Assembly: GCA_032209605.1 (NCBI GenBank)
Contig: JASFXZ010000010.1
Coordinates: 10,561,385 to 10,625,384, forward strand
DNA: 64,000 nt
Origin: Mactromeris polynyma
Lineage: Eukaryota > Mollusca > Bivalvia > Venerida > Mactridae
Reading direction: 5' to 3'
A program made the position numbers and the translations under genes. Below, one piece after another: positions 34,913 through 47,096 of the stretch; position 1 is the stretch's first letter; the number at the start of each line of letters is the position of its first letter. The notes beneath the pieces were generated by a model. It saw only the letters and a program-made list of their open reading frames with translations, had not been told where the DNA came from and did not search any database.

Positions 34913-35064
34913 TACAGTAAACTATTACTTAAAGACCATCTCTTTAATACGCCCATATTTTCATAGACCAGTTTTCTTTTCTGCCGCCACATTTTTACTC
35001 CATTCTCAGACCTCCTCATTAATAAGACCAACATTTTTCACAACCAATGGTGGTCTTAATAGTG
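34913..35064 (+). repeat. Family A-related TIR element (A9)
   Basis: Starts TACAGTAAACTATTACTTAA and contains AGACC words. It ends ATAGTGAGGTTTTAATATAA, where its right end becomes the first unit of the following tandem array. Confidence 0.6.
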
Positions 35065-35530
35065 AGGTTTTAATATAATAATGAGTAGTCATACCAGGTC
35101 TGTATATTAGCTCTATTATTCACAACCTATGGTGGTCTTAATAGTGAGATTTTAATATAATAATGAGTAGTCATACCAGGTCTGTATATTAGCTCTATTA
35201 TTCACAACCTATGGTGGTCTTAATAGTGAGTTTTTAATGTAATAATGAGTAGTCATACCAGGTCTGTATATTAGCTCTATTATTCACAACCTATGGTGGT
35301 CTTAATAGTGAGATTTTAATATAATAATGAGTAGTCATACCAGGTCTGTATATTAGCTTTATTATTCACAACCTATGGTGGTCTTAATAGTGAGATTTTA
35401 ATATAATAATGAGTAGTCATACCAGGTCTGTATATTAGCTCTATTATTCACAACCTATGGTGGTCTTAATAGTGAGGTTTTAATGTAATAATGGGTAGTC
35501 ATACCAGGTCGGTATAGTAGCTCTATTATT
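35041..35530. repeat. 82-bp tandem array, six units, derived from a TIR element end
   Basis: Units begin at about 35042, 35124, 35206, 35288, 35370 and 35452. Each carries GGTGGTCTTAATAGTGAG and ATGAGTAGTCATACCAGG. The GGTGGTCTTAATAGTGAG part is the family A right terminus, so the array grew from an element end plus flanking DNA. Confidence 0.85.
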
Positions 35531-35585
35531 TTGTATGCATGAAATCATGGATGTGAAGGTGTATTAGTTCTTATACTGGTTTACA

Positions 35586-35680
35586 GATGTGCTGGTCAAA
35601 TGTGCCAACCCACCAAGTGTATTTTGAGAATTTTCATTCAATGACATCATGATAAAGTGGTCTGAAACGATGAACGTGAC
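35586..35680 (+). repeat. Family C fragment (C5)
   Basis: GTGCTGGTCAAATGTGCCAA, then CCCACCAAGTGTATTTTGAG; right end absent. Confidence 0.5.
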
Positions 35681-35760
35681 TTTGACGGGATTACATTGAC
35701 TTTCCGATAGTTCAAATCATGGGAATCCTAATTGTATCATAATCAACGAAAGATCTATCC

Positions 35761-35860
35761 GGTCAAATATAGTCCAGCCATACTTTTACACGCGTCTTCG
35801 TAACAGAGCCACGCGTGTAAAAATCGGAGTACAGACACGTATGCGGGGCTAGGTCAAATA
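35761..35860. mobile_element. Family D MITE with 9-bp target duplication (D2)
   Basis: An 82-bp element (35770-35851) starts TAGTCCAGCCA and ends GTATGCGGGGCTA. It is flanked by GGTCAAATA at 35761-35769 and 35852-35860. The target differs from that of D1, so the two insertions were independent. Confidence 0.88.
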
Positions 35861-36817
35861 ACATTTTCGGGTTTGCACCTGTGACCAGTATACAATTTTG
35901 TTCAAAATCAGCATTTTTTTTAAATACACTAGTACAATGTAGCACTGGATTACTTGATAAAGGCAACATCATCGACTCACTTCAAAAATAAATCTCGTTC
36001 GTGAAAATGTTAAATATTGAAATGACATTTCTGTCATGTTAACACCCGCTTAAAATGTAAATTTTTATTTAGTGATAAAAAATCATTCTGACTTGTAGAC
36101 TCTCGAACCAGCTTCCCGCTATTTGAACACGACATATCCGTAGTTTGACTAATTATAATGCGGCCAGCCTGCCTTTAGTCCCCACTACTTCAATAAAATG
36201 ACGATTCTTTGCATTGAATTGGTGTAAAACATTATATTGTATTAACAGGAAATCGTTCATTGTTTAATAACAGGCTTCAAATCATCATCGTCAGCAGATA
36301 AAAGGGTTTAGTATTTACAAAATGAATTTCAAATTCGTGTTACAACTTTTTGTACACAAACTTAAGCGATAAGACACGTATAAAAATTGATTTTAATGAT
36401 TAAATATGATTTAAGCGTCATTTTCACAATGCCTGCACTTAATGGCCCCGTGATAGTTATAATTATTCACCACAACGACAGTTACTCATTTGTTTCGAGT
36501 AGCGCTTTGCACGAAGCCCAGAATACACTGTCGGTGAATGTTGGACAAATATTTGTCTATCATACTGTAACATACTGTATACATACATTGAATAGACATT
36601 ATATGTCTGCAAATAGCATGGATTTGTCTCTGATATGTGTTCAGTATATGTTAAATAACATCGCTAATAAAAAGGAATACAGGTATGTAATTACAATGAT
36701 ACATTTCCAAGTGAAAAGCTCTTAACATTTATGTTTGAAGCCAAACATTCTGGTTGCAATTTGGAGCGAGCACCAAGTTCTGGGTCATATCAATTGTACT
36801 TCAGTTCCTAAGCAACT
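35861..36817. other. AT-rich stretch, nothing recognised
   Basis: The 112-residue open frame at 36387-36725 has no recognisable family and no splice evidence; left out as a gene. Confidence 0.45.
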
Positions 36818-37250
36818 GGTAGTTCCGTGTCCCGGCGCCTGTTGTACCGTATACAAGCAACTGTAGTTATGTGTCCCAGCAACCGTAGGTCCGTGTCCCA
36901 ACAGCCGGAGTTCCGTGTCACAGCAACCGTAGGTCCTTGTCCCAACAGCCGGAGTTCCGTGTCACGGCAACCGTAGGTCCGTGTCCCAACAGCCGGAGTT
37001 CCGTGTCACGGCAACCGTAGGTCCGTGTCCCAACAGCCGGAGTTCCGTGTCACAGCAACCGTAGGTCCGTGTCCCAACAGCCGGAGTTCCGTGTCACAGC
37101 AACCGTAGGTCCGTGTCCCAACAGCCGGAGTTCCGTGTCACAGCAACCGTAGGTCCGTGTCCCAACAGCCGGAGTTCCGTGTCACAGCAACCTTAGGTCT
37201 ATGTCCCAAAAGCCGGAGTTCCGTGTCCCAGCGACAGTTGTACCGTGCCC
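36818..37250. repeat. 44-bp minisatellite built from two 22-bp half units
   Basis: Half unit 1 is CCGTGTCACAGCAACCGTAG plus GT. Half unit 2 is CCGTGTCCCAACAGCCGGAG plus TT. They alternate regularly through the core and become irregular at both edges. GC-rich within AT-rich DNA. The plus-strand open frame starting at 37157 is partly this repeat. Confidence 0.9.
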
Positions 37251-40200
37251 CTGCAACTTACCATGCGCTGTATCTAGGGATTTACGCAGTTTTACATCAT
37301 TTTAGATACATGAGTTGTTCAGTTGATCCATTCAGCATTCCTAGTTACCGACTAGAACTAACTTGTTCATCAGCAAGCAAATGGCAATTTCCCATCACGA
37401 ATCAGAAGTAAGGGGGACATGAGTGTGGATAACTTCAACATAGACGGATGATGACCCAATTAAGTGGTCTTTTCCTGCGATAATACGCTCTTTGCAGATG
37501 CATTGTACGTGTACTTCCATTTATTATTTGTTACGAAGGCAATAAGGGAAACTTCTTGAAATGACATGTACAATGCAACATTGACTGATTTTCTGAACCT
37601 AAGTTACCGAACTTGCAATAAAACAGGAAGATATCAGTCTTATAGAGCTACGGATAGACGGATATTCTGCAATCTAATCGGATATCTCTCAAGGGGAAAC
37701 GCAAGAGTGATGTTATCGAGTTCTGTCCTCTTGCTAGGCAGTTGGTCTATCGACGGTAATACGTCCACTGTGAAGGCACATATCAGTCGTCGCTTATGTA
37801 CTTTCAAATGATGTGGCTATCTATTTGTTTGAGGAAAACGCGCTTGCTTATGGCTTATGGGATGTAGGGGGTTCTATCTAAGTGACCGCATGGAGTCTGC
37901 CTCCACCCCAATAACTGAAAAACTCTCTACATGACTCTGGCTGTTTATGTTTATGCTTAAAGCCACATGATAAAAGGCCATTCACCAAAAATATGCAGGC
38001 ACACCCCATTTGTAATAATAGAATACTAAATTACGTGGATAACGGTACACACAATTATGTTTGGAACCATTTCAATCTTTCTGAGTCAGTATTCTATAGG
38101 TCATTTGTTTTACGACAAAAAATATCGACATTCGTGCGAGAAGATAAATATATTCTATCTTGAAAATTCAGGATCACAGTACAATGTAAAAATGTTGAAT
38201 AATGACATGTCAAATTGCACACAAGAGGAATTTCAACGAACACCAACTTACAAAACTTACTAACTATATTGACTAACTGTAATTTTCTTCATTTTTTTAT
38301 GACAAAATTAGTCAATTATTTGTATACGAAATCACTTATGTTCCGTTCAAAGCGTTATTTATAGCGGTATCAATGACACATAGCCCCCTCCTATAGATTA
38401 TAAACACATTGTTATGTAGGAATTACAAACATTAACTTGTCTATTGTACCAATTATTTTAACCGCTGTGCCGATATTTTTGAAAAATTAATTCGCCAATT
38501 TTGACAATCGTAAATAATTTATGACCGCATGTTTTGTTCTCTTCGGTCACAAATATAGTGTGTCTGTCTTATTTATTTCGTGTGATAATCATTATTTAAT
38601 GGGTGGGCTTATCAGCAAAAAAATAATTAATTATTTCTATCCGAATACTGTCATATCCGAATTCAGTGCAACTAGTCTGTAACACCCCGTTAGCCTTTAA
38701 ATGTTTACTTTTTAATTTACTTACATCACAATTTGTAATATTCTAGATTGGCACAGCAATGGATATACAAAAGTGAAAATAGTGTATTGAATTTACCGCG
38801 AAATTGCAATCATATAGTTTCTTATTTCTAGATTTCATGTTTCATTCCCTTTTCGCTGGAAACTCTGTTTGTGATAAGTCGATACTGACTTGTAATACAA
38901 TTAATAAAACACTGATCCGTTTCTGTACCATCTAAATTAAGTGTTTAGTGATGTTTATCAAAATGTAAGAATATCGAAGGCGGCTTAATGAGGCGGCCCG
39001 AAGCGCCCACACCAAATCGGACAAACATTGGGCGTATAAAACTTAAACATATGGGATTTCAACTCGCAAACAATGATCCAATGATATGAATACTAGCCTG
39101 TATGAAAATCCACGAAAAACATATGTACATTTTAAAACGGTCCCTATTACATTGCAAGTGAGAGTATCCGAATTCCCGTCCCCTGTCCCAAAATCGTGTA
39201 TTCTTAACGTGGATACAATGTATTGTCACGCCTCATACAAGAATACTATACATGTATATACCAAAGTCACAGTTATTGAATTAAGATACTTTAAATTACA
39301 GAAATCACAATGATTGTTCAATCACCCGGCTTTAATATGACACAAAAGTATCAGACACTTCATAAGATGTTTCAATTAACAATAAGCTCAAATATCTTTT
39401 TTTCGTACAAGGTTAAGTGTGCAAATATCATTAAAAAGATCTTCTTTAGTAGATCAATTAAATTACTTTATATTACAGTAAACAGATTTGACAACAGCTC
39501 AAACCATTTTAACTCAAAGCACTCATAAATACAATGAACGTTTTATTTGAACACGAAAGTTTGAGAGGTTAAATGTACTTACTACTTTTTCAATAAGACC
39601 CTCTTAAGAATCCGATCCGTTGCAAATGGCAAATAAAGTTAATTCAATATGCCCACATTACAAATATACCAAGCATATAACTTCATGTGTAGAACACTCG
39701 ATGAACAAACCGTGGATTAGTCTAGACCAGAACACAATTGGCAACAAGGGGATACTTACGACACAAGGTTGAGAAAAGTTTAAATACTTAATGAAAGAAA
39801 TTATTCATCACCTTTCATCATTGGAATTAACGTATTGAAGTTGCTCATTAATATATCAAGGCCGCTTTGAATTAAACATTCGTTCTTACATGGTCACACA
39901 ATATTATTAATATACAGCTGGGAAACAGATTTCAGATAAGATCAACTGATATAGATAAAGTTCATCCTGCTCATTTTCATTTTCTTAAAGGAATTGAATA
40001 CTTAACACCGTACTTCTAAACGAACACAAATCTAATCAAAATGTGAAAACATTTAAAAATTAACCGTTTTGTTGAGAAATTAATTAACTAATCTTAAGAC
40101 TCTAACTTGAATTGGTCTTAATTCATTTATTCACCCTATTTTTCTTACATAAATACAAAATCTGAATTCAGGTCACATTATGAAAATCGAAATCCATTCT

Positions 40201-40449
40201 TGAATCATTTTAACGAATGCTCCCACTTCATTTACGATGTTACAATAAATCTGAGTTATGAAAAACAGATATATGTTTCCTCCGATAGAAAGATCGTTCT
40301 ACATAGAACAGTTTGTGGAAAGAATGTTCACGCCAGTGACATCTACACCAAAACCTCCAGAATACACCACCATTGGTTCTCAAGAAATTCTCTAACTCAC
40401 TGAGTTAATATGTAGAAGAAAAAAACTTGGCCGTAAAAGCGGACTTATT
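37251..40449. other. AT-rich stretch, nothing recognised
   Basis: About 3.2 kb without an exon, element or array I can support. Open frames near 37566, 38057, 39086 and 39310 look random. Confidence 0.5.
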
Positions 40450-40502
40450 AATGAGGTGGTCTTATTTTTGAGGTGGACTTTAAGTTTGGTTTTTACTGTA
40501 TA
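40450..40502 (+). repeat. Family A right-end fragment (A10)
   Basis: AATGAGGTGGTCTTATTTTT, then GTTTGGTTTTTACTGTA. Confidence 0.7.
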
Positions 40503-40767
40503 TCGTTTCATTAAAACTCGTGGCCTGGTCAATTTAACACGACTAAAATTTATCCATTATTTAAACAATAGGAGTTCTATGATCTGCCACCCCCATATAG
40601 ATAACATCTACAAGCATTGTCTGTTCACACTCCGAATAATTAATCATTAAAATGATAGAAAACCCACTCAACTAGTGGGAAGCGAACAGAGTTTGATTAA
40701 TTGGATGAAAATTTGACAGAAGTCGAAAACAAGTTCATTTATCTCCAGTATTTTGTTTACATGGGGT

Positions 40768-40975
40768 ATATACTTTACTAGCCAAAAATGCCAACCCGCC
40801 AGCAATATTTCAAATATTTTCAAAAAATCCGCTGGATACATCATTTAAATGAACTCAACCATCAAAAAGTCGATGTATACCTGTCAAAGTCATGTTAATC
40901 TTTCAGATCCCGAGGTCATAATGTAATGAAGATTCTCAAAATACAAAACATGCTAGGTTTACTCTTTTGACTGTT
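40768..40975 (+). repeat. Family C TIR element (C6)
   Basis: Left TATACTTTACTAGCCAAAAA, then TGCCAACCCGCC; the right end is degraded (CTCTTTTGACTG). About 205 bp. Confidence 0.65.
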
Positions 40976-41131
40976 GATTTTTGATAGGGAAACCTTATTA
41001 ACAATGATAAATGGCACAGATCAATTCGTATATTTGCCAAGAGAGATGAACTGAATGTAGTCTATAGATATTGTGAATATGTATCTAACAATGAAATAAA
41101 GTCTCTATCATAAAGTTATTGCAATTGCGAT

Positions 41132-41417
41132 GTACGAGGGTTGTTCTAGAAATAAGTTCGCGGAATTGTATCATTAAAAACACAAATGTCTTTCGAAAAG
41201 GTTGTAAATTGGTATTAATGAAGTATGATGCAATATAAATTATATTGATTGAACAAAATTGGCTTATTTTATCAAACGCTAAATCTAGTTTTCTTGTATC
41301 CATCACCAACACCCGTATGTGTATTTGACGCAAGTCAAAATTACCTCAAACTTTCATCATCCGGTCCCTTTAAAAAAGTATAGCACAATTCCCCGAACTA
41401 CCCGAACAACCCTCGTA
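41132..41417. mobile_element. Mariner-type TIR element, about 286 bp
   Basis: Ends TACGAGGGTTGTTC and GAACAACCCTCGTA are perfect inverses, with similarity continuing through GGAATTGT. This TIR start is typical of mariner elements and the ends sit at TA. The interior open frame (41085-41333, minus) is not a transposase, so it is non-autonomous. Confidence 0.8.
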
Positions 41418-43858
41418 TATATAACCCAAGTTTGATCACAAACATGGGTTATTGGTATTGATAATTTAAGATAAAATTATTTTCCGAATTCAAATAATTT
41501 GCTAATAGAACGGACGGTTTGGGTTCAAACATTGATGCTTTGATACTAAATAATAGCAGAACAATATTGTAAAGATGCATATGGCTAATCTGAAGGTAAA
41601 ATGTTTGAATGGGTTTGAATCAGTATCGTTTTTACATCGGCTAAAGAATCTTTAATAAGAACCATTGAAATTTATAACCAATTGAAAATATCTCAATTCA
41701 TCAAGATACTAAGTGACAAAACTAGAAAAATTAGTACAAAATGTTTTTTTTAATTTGTGATAATACAAACTTCTATTTTTTTCAACAAATACAGATGATT
41801 ACATAATTTTTTGATAATGCACATTTATGGATATTTTAACTATATGAAATACATTTTTCCTGTTTAGGAAGGTAAACAAATGACCACGAAGATGAGCATA
41901 ACATTACTTTAAGACTAAAAACAAATTATAAAGTTTGGAAGACAAGTGGTTTCTAAAGACAAACAGGTTATGAAGCGTGGGATATTGGAGTTATGTAAAA
42001 ATGCCGTTCTCCCTCCCAAAAAGAAGCATTGAGGCACTCAACTGTTGTCAAACATATTTATTACTTCTCTTATATATCCTGTGAACAGTTAAATAGCAAT
42101 GTCATAAAGTATTATATTTCTTGTGTCATGATGTGATCCTAGACAAACACATTACCTTCCACACGGTCGCCCACGCTCATGACGACGCTTTCAAACATCT
42201 TGACTTTCCATTAAGACTCTATTAATTTTTAACCACAAGGAGCTTAGATAATCACCGAATTGTTCGAATGGGGAATCACGGTGTCATAAATTGAAAACTA
42301 TATTATATTCTTTATCTGACAACAAGTTTGAATAAAGATACACATTAAATATACTCCATCAGGATCAAATGACGCTTGGATCCGTTAACATTAGAAATAT
42401 AAAAAAATCACGTAATATTCTAATGCATTTAATAATCACATTTGGTGACGCAACATGTTGTACAGAAAAGAGGAACAATAAGATGGATTCGAAAATAATT
42501 ATTTAATTAGTTCACGCAAGTAATTTCATTTGATTATGAATGCATATTTACACGTAGGCCGATTGGAATAATTAGTATTTACATAAAGTCACAGAATAGA
42601 CACATTAACAAAATATAGTACGTAATTTGCATGAACTAATTATTTGTATAAAATCACGATTCATAATTCATATACCGAATACATAATGGTTTAGCGCTAT
42701 TGAATTTACAACGAACAATATTTATCCTTACCGTTTTTTTGGGGGGTAATTTAGCCGTATATACCCGTCCTTTTCTGTGAATGATTTATAGTGTTGCATT
42801 CAAAAAAGAAAAGAAAATCCACTTTTCATTCAAGTGTTTGTAGTTCAGTTATTCACACCACAAAAAAATGACAAACCGACTTCAATTATCAATGTTCGTC
42901 ACAACACAAAACAATAAATCTATGTCAACCAGCAATTAGCAAGCTCCTTGAACACAAATCGCGATCTTAATTGTTCGACAGACAAAGGCATTGGATTTGC
43001 GGTTATCAAGATCTTATGCAGAGCAACTTATCCAATATTGGTATACACAAATATTAAAGTTTGATATTCATAGACAAAGACACAGGGTATGAATGAAGAA
43101 GACCTAGTTGGCATACATATCCCTATCATAACATCAAACTATATAGATTTTTAACAAGACCAAAGGCACTTCCAAAGATCGTCGTGTTCAACAGCGTTAT
43201 CATCTCTACTAAATAATAGGATTGTTAGTATATTTAAAACGCATGACACGGTAAAGCCCCTTTAGTTACAAAGGTCTCTAATATACTTGATCCGATTAAT
43301 ATGCATTGTATATGAACTTTATTGTGAAGCGGTTTAAATGAGAAAGTATATGTAATCGGTCATTTAACTGGCAGTCGATCCGTCGTTCAGCCTGTTTGTT
43401 AATACCTTTCAAACGACATTGAAACGTAACGCTGGATAGTCTTCCTCTTCCGTGCGATACCTTAACATTTTCTAACTCATTTTCAGTTCAGATATGAAAT
43501 ATGTAAACTGCTCATTAATGCCCGAGCGACGAATGAGTTAGAAAGTTCTGCACCAGTCCGATAGACTGGTTAAAAGTGCCTTATGTATAGTTTGAACTTT
43601 CGACACGGCCCAAGGTAGGTTCGTAACCACAACTAATCACATGACTTTGTTTCATAAGTGCAAAAAATGATCACCGCATGTAATACATTGAACAACAAGA
43701 ATCTAAGAGTGTACATGTTGTCGAACATGATTGTTTCGTTGAGAGTTCACCTTCAAATATCAGAATTTAGCGGCGGTCTCGACACTGGAGACTTTGTGTC
43801 CGTATTAAAATGTCTACTGTCAGACCGTCACGGGATCCGTTCGATATGACTTACGTGA
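41418..43858. other. AT-rich stretch, nothing recognised
   Basis: About 2.4 kb with no supported feature. Confidence 0.5.
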
Positions 43859-43976
43859 TATATACTGGTCAAATGTGCAGAGCCGCCATAAGTATTTCAC
43901 GTAGATTCACTGGATACATCTACTGTTGATTTAGATTACAGACTGCTAAAATATTAATGATTCACGTGAATTGAAT
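43859..43976 (+). repeat. Family C left part (C7), cut by a family A hairpin
   Basis: TATACTGGTCAAATGTGCAG, then GGATACATCTACTGTTGATT. It runs until the family A copy at 43977; no right end follows. Confidence 0.65.
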
Positions 43977-44072
43977 TATAGTAAAACCTCGATAATAAGA
44001 CCAGTTTTAAGGGTCCAAAGGGTGTCTTATTATCGAGGTTCTTACTGTATTTCAATTCATGTGAATAATATT
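43963..44072. repeat. Compact family A hairpin (A11) with extended arms
   Basis: AGTAAAACCTCGATAATAAG folds on CTTATTATCGAGGTTCTTAC. The pairing extends outward through TCACGTGAATTGAA / TTCAATTCATGTGA. A family A element has collapsed to its termini. The loop is about 20 nt. Confidence 0.75.
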
Positions 44073-45114
44073 GCTTGGTTACACAGTCTACAGTTTATAC
44101 GTCATCATCATGATCTCAACTACCAACATAAGTCATACTATCATCGTCTGTAAACAACGACGTTTCTGCAGTCTAAACGCGCAATTATTCAACTATAAAG
44201 AATACCGTGTTGTTTACACTGCACGTAATGAATAGTTTTTCAATCATTGTGCACATATCCTTCTCAGTGAGCCCGTACATAGCTCGACTATTTACTTAAC
44301 GCTGATACCGAACCACTGCGTAAATGCATGAAATCGTATTCTAATTAATATTGTAATTGTCACAATTATTCATAATCTCTGTGACGTTTGATCAATACCG
44401 CTTTACAGCGGACATTTATTCCTGACTCCAGGGGTCATCGGAAACGGTTGATCCCAGTCAATGTTTCTACGACGGTCGTTATTTAAAAGAAACACCCTTT
44501 AGGTAAACTGCATTCAAATCCAGAATTGTGTGTTTGTTTAATGGATGTTTTATCAAGCTAGTCTGGGCTTTGTATTGGCATATGTGTCTATATATCAATA
44601 CATTTCACTATTCAATGGCATTTTGATTCTAGTTTTTTCTTAAATAATTGAGGCTCTACAAGGGAGAGCTCCTTGCGGACATGAATGAATAATAAAAGGG
44701 TCCTTTAAAGACTACACTATTTATTAAAGGCATATACATATGTAGGGATTTATCGGAGTCTTGTAGGTCCAAAAAGCAAACATATATAAAACAATTTCAT
44801 AAGGTGTGACTAGTGAAAATACACGGACATCAAACCAAGTGATTTAATATCAAGTCAGACCGAATTTACTTTGCAGCTTGTTTCGTTTCAAAATGTTCAA
44901 ACGGTAATCTCAAAACGAGGATTTAATATAACGAATGAGCTTTATTAATTTCTGTATTCTGTTACTTATCAACAGTTAGTTGTTGCGTCTATTAAGAATT
45001 TGACAATCACCGTAGGACAAATCACAGGAGATTGTCACGAGTTATTTCCCTTTGCTTCCATCTAGAGTTCTCTCCCTTTCCCCCCCTTCTATAGAGGTAT
45101 ATATACTACATATA
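44073..45114. other. AT-rich stretch, nothing recognised
   Basis: No supported feature. Confidence 0.5.
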
Positions 45115-45298
45115 TACAGTAAAACCTCAATAACAAGACCACCATTGGTACTCATGAAAACTGGTCGTCTTATTGAGGTGGTCCAAATATCAAGTTTGAA
45201 TAAAGAGCAAAACGGTAAAAATGGACTTGAAAAGTGTTGTCTTAATTTCGAGGTGGTCTTATGTTTGAGGTGGTCTTTAGGTAAGATTTTACTATATA
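45115..45298 (+). repeat. Family A TIR element (A12)
   Basis: Starts TACAGTAAAACCTCAATAAC and ends GGTAAGATTTTACTATATA. Full-length; it abuts family C copy C8. Confidence 0.8.
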
Positions 45299-45515
45299 CA
45301 TAATTATATCAAATAGTTTCTACAAAGCTGTTGGATACATTTTCTGTTGATCTAATTGCATCAAGCTATAACATTTATGATTCAAATTACTATTAACTAT
45401 CGAAAAAGAATCGATGCACATCTGTCATAATCACGTCAGTTCAGAGATCGTTTTGTCGTAATTTAGAGAATATTCTAAAAATACAAATTGACGGGTTAGC
45501 TCTTTCTAGCATATA
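45299..45515 (+). repeat. Family C element lacking its left end (C8)
   Basis: ATAGTTTCTACAAAGCTGTT, then GGATACATTTTCTGTTGATC, through to ACGGGTTAGCTCTTTCTAGC. The left terminus is replaced by A12. Confidence 0.65.
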
Positions 45516-46264
45516 CTTTTGTTCAACACTTCATCGTGTTATCGTGCCATGATAAATGATACATTTATTTATTAACTCATCAAATTTCCGATTCATACCC
45601 ATTCATACCCATATCAACATTTTGATATATATTCTAATATCAATAAAATCTTATACATGTGACAAAGAAACTACCCCACAGTGTCACAAAATACCCTTCT
45701 ACATGACAGAATTATAGTAAACTTCTATCGCAGTGGATTAATTGAGATCATGCGGATTAATTCTGACACCAACGTGGTCAAATAATCGATACACAACAGA
45801 CAAGGGTCATAAATGGATTAAATAATTATACCGATTTATATTATGTCTGTAAAGGTCAATACATTAAACCAATATATGGTTAGTGCAATAAACTGTACTG
45901 CACCGTATCGGTACCGTGAAATTGACCACGCAAACACATTTCTTGACCTTACGTTTATAGCTGGGCGTAGTGAGAAAAATGGCGAATTGGTTTCCGGTTA
46001 ATACGTTTGATATCAGAGCAGACAACATATACGAATATATGTTTGTAATAGACACTCGTGGTAGAACTTAATAAGGTCTAGACTAACGACGAAGGGTACA
46101 TGTCTGTAAGGCCATAAATCAACGTGCTCTTAAGATTATGTAACTTTTTTCAAAAAACATACATTACCAGACGACATTTTACAGAAAAACTTTATAGGAA
46201 CTAAATTTCCGAATCATACAACTCGAAGAAAATGATAATTGTTAAGTGGAAGTAGGGGCCTAAT
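45516..46264. other. AT-rich stretch, nothing recognised
   Basis: No supported feature. Confidence 0.5.
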
Positions 46265-46512
46265 CTGTACACCGTGAAATACGTCACTGGATGAGGCAAG
46301 CTTTACACAGTCAAAAACGTCATTGAATGAGATTAGCTGTTCACAGTCAATGACGTCACTGGTTGAGGTAAGGTGTACACAGTCAATGACGTCACTGGTT
46401 GAGGTAAACTGTACACAGTCAATTACGTCACTGGATGAGGTAAGCTCTACACAGTCAATAACGTCACTGGATGAGGTAAGCTGTACACAGTCAGTGACGT
46501 CACTGGTTGAGA
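46265..46512 (+). repeat. CRE minisatellite, array 1 (36-bp period, 7 units)
   Basis: ACGTCA recurs at about 46281, 46317, 46353, 46389, 46425, 46461 and 46497. The unit is ACACAGTCAATGACGTCACT followed by GGTTGAGGTAAGCTGT. Units 3, 4 and 7 carry the perfect CRE octamer TGACGTCA; others have TTACGTCA or TAACGTCA. Divergence is highest at the left edge. The array is cut off at GGTTGAG, where the recombinase-bearing segment begins. Confidence 0.92.
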
Positions 46513-46517
46513 GCTAG

Positions 46518-46659
46518 AGAATCTCGGGTTACTGTCCGGTGAGAACAATGTTATCAGGCGAGGTGATATCGTTTGTGGTGGCGAGCTTTAGCGAGTCACC
46601 ACGAACGATATCGCCGAGTCTGATAACATTGTTCGAGCCGGACAGTAACTTGAGATTCT
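46518..46659. repeat. 142-bp hairpin at the left edge of the recombinase segment
   Basis: Arms of about 63 nt pair: AGAATCTCGGGTTACTGTCC on the left with the inverse GGACAGTAACTTGAGATTCT on the right, and inner GAACAATGTTATCAG / CTGATAACATTGTTC. The loop is around GCGAGCTTTAGCGAG. Either a MITE or a terminal structure of the neighbouring element. Confidence 0.8.
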
Positions 46660-46872
46660 ATTTATCATGAAACTTAATTTTCCGAGCATGTTTTAGTGTG
46701 TCTTTACCTAAAATTTAGTGTTCAATCCGCTAATGTGATTATTACGGAGACCCGGCAAATCACATATCATAACTCTACATCCACCAACAAATAGTTCGCT
46801 GTAAATGGGCAAAATATAAAACAAAATGCAGGTCTGATTTCAACACTTTAATGTTATACAATATTGAAAACA

Positions 46873-46878
46873 TTTATT
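46873..46878 (-). terminator. Poly(A) signal for the recombinase gene
   Basis: AATAAA on the minus strand, about 220 nt downstream of the stop codon at 47097-47099. It suits the gene's 3' end; no alternative was chosen. Confidence 0.5.
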
Positions 46879-47096
46879 TCTGACAATTACCACAGTTTTA
46901 TAAAATATTCCAACTAATAATACATAACATGAAAAATATGCGTATTAATTGATGCGCACCAAGCAACCGCCCCGACAGCTGCATAAACAAAATCAAAATG
47001 GTGAAGAAGCTGAAGCACATGGAAATCACGGACAAACAAAAATCAACATGTTGGCGTAAACCGTTTATAAAAAGACTCAGGTGGGCCATACATTAT

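Noticed and set aside
36387..36725. 112-residue plus-strand open frame
   Set aside because: No recognisable family, no exon borders, composition like surrounding AT-rich DNA.
36818..37250. Regular direct repeats resembling a CRISPR array
   Set aside because: The repeats are contiguous 22/44-bp units without unique spacers and the DNA is eukaryotic.
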